Shown here: positions 5,492 to 9,081 of the stretch, piece after piece
Position numbering within the stretch: position 1 is the first letter of the stretch
Layout: the number at the start of each line of letters is the position of its first letter
Assembly: GCA_964427535.1 (NCBI GenBank)
Contig: CAYRVF010000164.1
Location: 1 to 9,081, forward strand
From: CAYRVF01 sp964427535
GTDB taxonomy: Bacteria; Chloroflexota; Ktedonobacteria; Ktedonobacterales; JADMIN01
DNA length: 9,081 bases
Direction: 5' to 3'
Position numbers and translations under genes: made by a program
The notes under the pieces: generated by a model
The model's database searches: none
The model's input: the letters and a program-made list of their open reading frames with translations, nothing else
Told to the model about the DNA's origin: nothing

Positions 5492-5528
5492 GCCGCGATT
5501 TTTGATACTAGATATCAAAAATCGCGGC
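5492..5528. promoter_or_regulatory. 37-bp palindrome upstream of the FmdB operon, likely operator or 5' hairpin
   Basis: The arms gccgcgatttttgata and tatcaaaaatcgcggc are 16-bp perfect inverted repeats around the 5-base centre ctaga. The palindrome ends 25 bases before the FmdB start codon. A run of seven A/T pairs (5530-5536) lies on its upstream side for the minus strand, which is the wrong side for an intrinsic terminator of either transcript arriving from the right. TAGTAT inside it could serve as a -10 element, but no convincing -35 is seen. The best reading is an operator for a dimeric regulator or a stable 5' UTR hairpin. The inner core TTGATA-N5-TATCAA does not match the Zur or Fur consensus sequences I know. 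Confidence 0.6.
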
Positions 5529-5702
5529 TAAAAAAAGAGACTCACGACATTCATATGAACCAGACCATCATCTTTTGGTCGACGGGACAGCCACAGGGTG
5601 ACACACACAGTACCCGTGGTGCGCGTACCATTGTCAGCAGTATGTGCCCACGGCTTACTGGGCACATACTGCTGAGCGCCCGTCATGGCTGGCCACCGCC
5701 TG
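5529..5702. other. Intergenic region between transporter operon and FmdB operon
   Basis: No gene is seen here. Besides the two inverted repeats at its borders, it contains a short palindrome ttcatatgaa (5550-5559) and an A7 tract (5530-5536). The promoter of the FmdB unit should lie within it, but I cannot place a -35/-10 pair with confidence. Confidence 0.5.
5634..5675 (-). terminator. 42-bp perfect hairpin after the metal transporter operon
   Basis: Arms tcagcagtatgtgccca and tgggcacatactgctga (17 bp each, no mismatch) flank the loop cggcttac. The hairpin begins 27 bases beyond the stop codon of the last permease gene, where an operon terminator is expected. No T run follows on the minus strand, so classical Rho-independent termination is uncertain. 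An mRNA 3' stabiliser or a repeated palindromic element is also possible. The pairing itself is certain. Confidence 0.5.
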
Positions 5703-6644
5703 TCACCTAGGGCGCGCGGCAAGTTGCGCCTGGCGTCGCGTATGTCTGCGTTCCTGCATGGCGCGACTGCCCGTGCGCAGGCGCTGCCATGCCAGCGCTG
5801 CGACGTAGCCGACGAACGCCAGCAGGCTGATGCAGACGCTACTGGGCAAGCCGGTGTAGAACCCCACCGCGATGCCAACCCACGTGAAGAGTAGCGCGAG
5901 GCCAGCCGCCAGCGCCAGCGCCAGATAGGGGCGGGTGACGAGCTGCTGCGCGATGGCCGCGGGCAGCAGCAGTAGCGCGAAGACGAGCAGCGCGCCCACC
6001 GCCAGCGTCGCCTCGCTCACCGTCACGGCCAGCAGCACCATGAAGCCCAGCCCCAGCAGGCGCACCGGCACGCCCCGCGCCGCTGCCACGTCTGGGTCGA
6101 GCGAGGCGAAGAGCAGCGGGCGCGCAATCAGCGCCAGGACCAGGATCGCAAAGGCGCTGACGACGCCGATGACACGGGTCTGCTCGGCGGAGATGCCCAG
6201 CAGATTGCCGAACAGGACAGTCACGCCGGAGAAGCCCGTCCCCGTGCCGCTCACGTTCGCTGCGAACAGGTTCACGAACAGCACGCCCAGGCCGAGCACC
6301 CAGGCGAGCACGGTCCCGACCGCCACGTCGCGTCCGCGCAGCCGCTCGCCGAAGCTGCCCATGGCAAGGGCGACCGCGATGGTCGTCACCAGCAGGCTCA
6401 GCAGGGGATTGATGCCCAGGACCGCTCCGCCAATGGCCCCCGTAAACGCCACGTCCGAGAGCGCCTCGCCGGCAAACGCCTGGTGGCGCAGCACCACAAA
6501 GTAGCCGACCAATCCGGCGACCGCGCTCAGGATCGTGCCGGCGAGCAGAGCCTGACGCATGAAGTCATACTGCAGGATGTCGCGCACGTCCTGGAGCAGA
6601 TTGGGAGTGAAGGGCGGCAGCACGCCCGCGAATATAAGGCTCAT
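5703..6644 (-). CDS. Metal ABC transporter permease, ZnuB/TroD type (second permease)
   Basis: This is a 313-residue integral membrane subunit of an ABC-3 family metal importer (zinc, manganese or iron group). It is hydrophobic throughout, with about eight to nine segments, for example ALLAGTILSAVAGLVGYFVV (32-51), ALLVFALLLLPAAIAQQL and ALALAAGLALLFTWVGIAVG. Family hallmarks: the RHQAFAGEALSDVAFTGAIG stretch near 53-72, VLFGNLLGIS, and the ASLDPDVAAARGVPV loop, which contacts the ATPase in this family. Its ATG overlaps the TGA of the preceding permease gene by four bases (ATGA), so the two are translationally coupled. It is clearly paralogous to that gene, as in TroC/TroD or MntC/MntD pairs that form a heterodimer. 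The C-terminal 30 residues are Arg/Gln-rich and cytoplasmic. Metal choice cannot be read from the permease alone. Confidence 0.92.
   Translation of the reverse strand: MSLIFAGVLPPFTPNLLQDVRDILQYDFMRQALLAGTILSAVAGLVGYFVVLRHQAFAGEALSDVAFTGAIGGAVLGINPLLSLLVTTIAVALAMGSFGERLRGRDVAVGTVLAWVLGLGVLFVNLFAANVSGTGTGFSGVTVLFGNLLGISAEQTRVIGVVSAFAILVLALIARPLLFASLDPDVAAARGVPVRLLGLGFMVLLAVTVSEATLAVGALLVFALLLLPAAIAQQLVTRPYLALALAAGLALLFTWVGIAVGFYTGLPSSVCISLLAFVGYVAALAWQRLRTGSRAMQERRHTRRQAQLAARPR
6094..6119. repeat. 26-bp exact match to 7026-7051 within the paralogous permease genes
   Basis: Bases 6094-6119 and 7026-7051 are identical in the same orientation and encode the ASLDPD loop in both permeases. A second shared stretch, attgccgaacaggacagt, occurs at about 6204-6221 and 7136-7153 and encodes part of VLFGN. 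The repeats come from paralogy of the two genes and could act as sites for unequal recombination. Confidence 0.85.
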
Positions 6645-7567
6645 GCGGCACCCTCCTGCGCCAGCGCGCCCGACGTCCTGGCTGGCTGGCGTCTGGTGAC
6701 GGCATCCACGATGAAGCGCCCGACGCGAACCAGCAGGTAGGTGCCGAAGGCGAAGGTCGTGATGAAAAAGCCGACGGGATACAGTGTGAAGAAACCAACC
6801 GCCAGCCCCACCCAGGTGAAGAGCAGCGCTAGCACGACGGCCAGCGCGACCGCCCGCGCCGGGCGAGCTGTCAACTGTCGCGCGATCGCCGCGGGGGTCA
6901 CCAGCAGCGCGAAGATGAGCAACACGCCTACGACCTGGACGGCCACCGCGACCACCAGCGCCAGCACGACGAGATAGGCGAAGGCAAGCGTGCGTACGGG
7001 CACGCCGTGCGCCGCCGCCACATCCGGGTCGAGCGAGGCGAAGAGCAGCGGCCGCGCCATGAAGCCAAGCGCACCGAGCAGCACGACCGCTGACCAGGCG
7101 ATGATCGTCACGTCCTGATCACTGATGCCCAGTACATTGCCGAACAGGACAGTGTAGACGTTTGCCGCGTACTCCGTGGTGGCAAGATGCACGAAGAGGT
7201 AGCCCAGCGCCAGCGACGCGGTGAAGACGGCCCCGACGGCCACATCGCTCTGCCGGCTCTGCCGCGCGCCCAGGTTGAGCGTCTGGATGCCGACCGCGGC
7301 GAGCACGCCCGCCACGAAGAGCCCGGCGACCGGCGGCACGCCGAAGAGCAGCGCCCCCGTCGCCCCGGCGAAGCCAACGTTGGCCAGGCTGTGCCCCGCG
7401 AAGCTCTGGCTGCGCAGCACCATGTAGTAGCCGACGATGCCGGCGACGATGGCGACGAGCGTGCCCGCCAGGTAGGCGTTTTGCATGAAGTGGTAATGGA
7501 GCAGTAGCTGGAGATCTGCCACCAGATCCCAGGACAGGCCAGACGCGTCAGCGAGCGAGCCGAGCAT
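6641..7567 (-). CDS. Metal ABC transporter permease, ZnuB/TroC type (first permease)
   Basis: This is the 308-residue ABC-3 family permease and partner of the gene at 5703-6644. Start ATG 7567 follows GAGGAGGTGAG, which lies inside the end of the ATPase gene; the two genes overlap by 20 bases. Seen: hydrophobic segments such as AYLAGTLVAIVAGIVGYYMV (31-50), PVAGLFVAGVLAAVGI and VVGVLLIFALLVTPAAIARQ; the motif RSQSFAGHSLANVGFAGATG; VLFGNVLGIS; and ASLDPDVAAAHGVPV. The N-terminus (DLQLLLHYHFMQNAYLAGT) is typical of the family. With two distinct permeases, the transporter is probably a heterodimeric membrane pore, rather than the ZnuB homodimer of Escherichia coli. That brings it closer in layout to troABCD, mntABCD or sitABCD, so manganese remains an open possibility despite the zinc-flavoured neighbours. 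Confidence 0.92.
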   Translation of the reverse strand: MLGSLADASGLSWDLVADLQLLLHYHFMQNAYLAGTLVAIVAGIVGYYMVLRSQSFAGHSLANVGFAGATGALLFGVPPVAGLFVAGVLAAVGIQTLNLGARQSRQSDVAVGAVFTASLALGYLFVHLATTEYAANVYTVLFGNVLGISDQDVTIIAWSAVVLLGALGFMARPLLFASLDPDVAAAHGVPVRTLAFAYLVVLALVVAVAVQVVGVLLIFALLVTPAAIARQLTARPARAVALAVVLALLFTWVGLAVGFFTLYPVGFFITTFAFGTYLLVRVGRFIVDAVTRRQPARTSGALAQEGAA

Positions 7568-8411
7568 GGTAGCTCACCTCCTCTTCTGGCTGCCCCACGA
7601 CCACGATGCGCCCATCGCTCGCGTGCAGCACCTCGATCGGCGTTCCATAGAGCCGCGAGAGGGTCTCCGTGGTGATGACCTGGTCCGGCGTACCGACGGC
7701 GACCTGTCCATGGGCGACGTACACGACACGATCGAGCGCCGAGAGGATGGGGTTGATGTCATGGGCGACGAGCAGCACCGCGGCGCCCGTTTCGCGGCTG
7801 ATCTGGCGGATCACCGCCGCCACGCCCTGCTGGTTGCGCAGATCCAGGCTGTCCAGCGGCTCGTCGAGTGCCAGAATGCGCGGATTGGTCACCAGCGCCT
7901 GCGCGATAAGCAAGCGCTGCTGCTCGCCACCAGAAAGCTCGCCGATGGGGCGGTCGGCATAGGCCGAAGCCCCGACGAGCGTGATGACCTCGGTGACGCG
8001 CCGCGCGGCCTCGCGTGCGCTGGCCCGCTGCAGGAACGGCACCGGCAGCCCCCAGCGGCCGCCATCCAGGCCTAGCCGCACGATATCGCGGCCGCGCACA
8101 TGCACCTCGGCGTCGAAGGTCCGCCGCTGTGGGACGTACCCGATGGCGGCGTTGCCGCGCTGGGTCGGCTGTCCCAGCACCTCAACGCTGCCCGCGGCCA
8201 ACGGCAGGAGCCCCAGGATGGTTTTGAGCAGCGTGGACTTGCCGGCGCCGTTCGGACCGAGGATGGCCACGAATTCGCCGGGAAGCACGTCCAGCGACAC
8301 GTTCGACCAGATGGTGCGCCCCCCCAACGCCACCGCGGCCTGCCGCAGCCGCACGACGGGCGCCAGCTTGGCAGCGGCCGTGGGCTCGGTTGCCAGAATG
8401 TGATCAGTCAT
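7548..8411 (-). CDS. Metal ABC transporter ATP-binding protein, ZnuC/TroB type
   Basis: This is the cytoplasmic ATPase that powers the two permeases. Product 287 residues, slightly longer than the usual 240-260 because of N-terminal (about 20) and C-terminal extensions. Seen: Walker A GPNGAGKST at 52-60; Q-loop GYVPQRR at 91-97; ABC signature LSGGEQQR at 159-166; Walker B ILALDEP at 179-185; D-loop SLD at 188-190; H-loop LLVAHD at 214-218. The segment RGRDIVRLGLDGGRWG after the Q-loop is characteristic of the zinc/manganese ATPase group. AAGGAG lies 10 bases before ATG 8411 and 7 before the adjoining GTG 8414, and either may be used. The gene begins 59 bases after the binding-protein stop and overlaps the next gene by 20 bases, placing it second in the operon. 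Confidence 0.93.
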   Translation of the reverse strand: MTDHILATEPTAAAKLAPVVRLRQAAVALGGRTIWSNVSLDVLPGEFVAILGPNGAGKSTLLKTILGLLPLAAGSVEVLGQPTQRGNAAIGYVPQRRTFDAEVHVRGRDIVRLGLDGGRWGLPVPFLQRASAREAARRVTEVITLVGASAYADRPIGELSGGEQQRLLIAQALVTNPRILALDEPLDSLDLRNQQGVAAVIRQISRETGAAVLLVAHDINPILSALDRVVYVAHGQVAVGTPDQVITTETLSRLYGTPIEVLHASDGRIVVVGQPEEEVSYHARLAR

Positions 8412-8470
8412 CACCGGGGAACTCCTTGCGTCGGTGGGAGGGGCGGCATGACCCTCCAGATAGAAGGGCG

Positions 8471-9081
8471 CTACTTACCAGTCGCCTGGGCCAGCGCCGA
8501 CTCGATTCCCTGCAACTGGGCGGACTGCCAGTTCTGGAATGAGGCAGTCGCCGGGGTCAGTGTCTCGGTGACGGTGGTCACCGGGATGTTCTGGCCTCTC
8601 GCGAGATCGATCACGTGCTGGATGTTGTTGGGCGTGTTCTGCGAATTGTAAACCAGGATCTTGATCTGCTTCTGGCTGATCTGCTGCTCCATCGTCGCCT
8701 CGTCGGCGGCCGAGATATCCGTGCCTTCGGAGACGGCCTTGAGGTACGAGTACGGCGTGACGAGATTCAGACCCAGCGCGGGCGCCATGTACGAGAAGAT
8801 GCTCTCGGTCGCGCCTACGGGCGTGCCGCTGTACTTAGCCTTAATCGCGGCGATCAGATCGTGGTACTGCTTGAGGCCAGTCGTGAGGTAGGCCTGCGCC
8901 GACTGGTCGTAGGCCGCAGCGTTCGTGGGGTCGATCGCCTTCAGGTCGTCACGAATCTTGTTGACGACAGCGGTGACATAGGTGGGGTTGTACCACATGT
9001 GGGGGTTGTCGCCCTCGTGCTTGCCATTGAGGTCGCCCACGTTGAGCACCTTGCGCCCGCTCGCCGGGTTGGCCTGCAGTA
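8471..9081 (-). CDS. Metal ABC transporter substrate-binding protein, ZnuA/TroA type (partial, N-terminus outside window)
   Basis: This is the C-terminal 202 residues of an extracellular cluster A-I (TroA/ZnuA) metal receptor, first gene of the operon. The signal or lipoprotein peptide and the first metal-binding His lie beyond the right edge. The frame is open to base 9081, so the GTG at 9049 is internal, not a start. Seen: GDNPHMWYNPTYV, the family's (D/N)PHxW metal-ligand motif; a long helix VVNKIRDDLKAIDPTNAAAY; ATESIFSYMAPALGLNLVTP containing the conserved Glu-x-x-Phe-x-Tyr; KILVYNSQNTPNN; and the closing amphipathic helix. The His-rich loop common in zinc-specific ZnuA is reduced to GKHEGDNPH, at least in the visible part. 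This weakly favours neither zinc nor manganese. It ends at TAG 8471 and is followed by the ATPase gene. Confidence 0.92.
   Translation of the reverse strand, partial: LQANPASGRKVLNVGDLNGKHEGDNPHMWYNPTYVTAVVNKIRDDLKAIDPTNAAAYDQSAQAYLTTGLKQYHDLIAAIKAKYSGTPVGATESIFSYMAPALGLNLVTPYSYLKAVSEGTDISAADEATMEQQISQKQIKILVYNSQNTPNNIQHVIDLARGQNIPVTTVTETLTPATASFQNWQSAQLQGIESALAQATGK

Noticed and set aside
5492..5528. Zur or Fur box
   Set aside because: The core does not fit the Zur, Fur or MntR consensus sequences I know; the regulator is left unassigned.
5492..5536. Rho-independent terminator formed by the palindrome plus A/T run
   Set aside because: For the minus-strand transcripts the T run comes before the stem, not after it. 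For plus-strand transcription it would be an A run. There is also no plus-strand gene to terminate.
5550..5559. Short palindrome ttcatatgaa as a metal-regulator (SmtB/ArsR-like) box
   Set aside because: Ten bases of AT-rich dyad symmetry are common by chance, and it does not extend into a recognisable 12-2-12 site.
5935..8651. Numerous plus-strand open frames opposite the transporter genes
   Set aside because: They are antisense shadows of strongly supported ABC transporter genes, rich in Ser/Thr/Arg/Pro and without motifs.
8471..9049. Binding protein starting at GTG 9049
   Set aside because: The frame is open to the window edge and begins mid-domain without a signal peptide, so the GTG is an internal valine codon.

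Overview
The window is a high-GC (roughly 60-65% by eye) bacterial chromosome segment. The style of the genes, with long G+C-rich reading frames, a CobW-type GTPase, an FmdB-type zinc ribbon and a two-permease metal ABC transporter, would fit Chloroflexota or another high-GC Gram-positive-like lineage. That placement is a low-confidence impression, not a result. Almost every gene lies on the minus strand, so the natural reading direction is right to left.

Right part (9081 to 5703, minus strand): a compact metal-uptake operon of four genes. They are the C-terminal two thirds of a TroA/ZnuA-type metal-binding protein (cut by the window edge), an ABC ATPase, and two paralogous ZnuB/TroC-type permeases. 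The last three overlap one another by 20 and 4 bases. The substrate is probably zinc or manganese. A 42-bp hairpin sequence follows the last stop codon.

Middle part (5530 to 4088, minus strand): a second tight transcription unit. It begins behind a 37-bp near-perfect palindrome and encodes an FmdB-type zinc ribbon, a GNAT acetyltransferase with a His-containing tail, and a 114-residue protein with a C-x3-PGC-x-P-x-ET motif. Gaps and overlaps are 10 and 11 bases. Further along are an apparently broken CobW/ZigA-type GTPase (only the P-loop end survives) and a SAM methyltransferase whose frame is cut by one TAG, with a homologous-looking C-terminus continuing in frame beyond it.

Left part (2480 to 1): increasingly degraded sequence. 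It holds an orphan Trm112-like N-terminal domain, a frame-broken DinB-like gene on the plus strand, two adjacent tandem-repeat tracts (12 bp x4 and 10 bp x3), about 600 bases without a convincing gene, and an IS5-type DDE transposase running off the left edge.

Overall reading: a metal (probably zinc) homeostasis neighbourhood that is intact on the right and becomes progressively pseudogenised toward an insertion sequence on the left. I see no CRISPR array, tRNA, rRNA or phage genes. I do not see a demonstrably new system. The most worthwhile leads are the palindrome-fronted FmdB-GNAT-PGC operon beside the transporter and the single-stop interruption of the methyltransferase.
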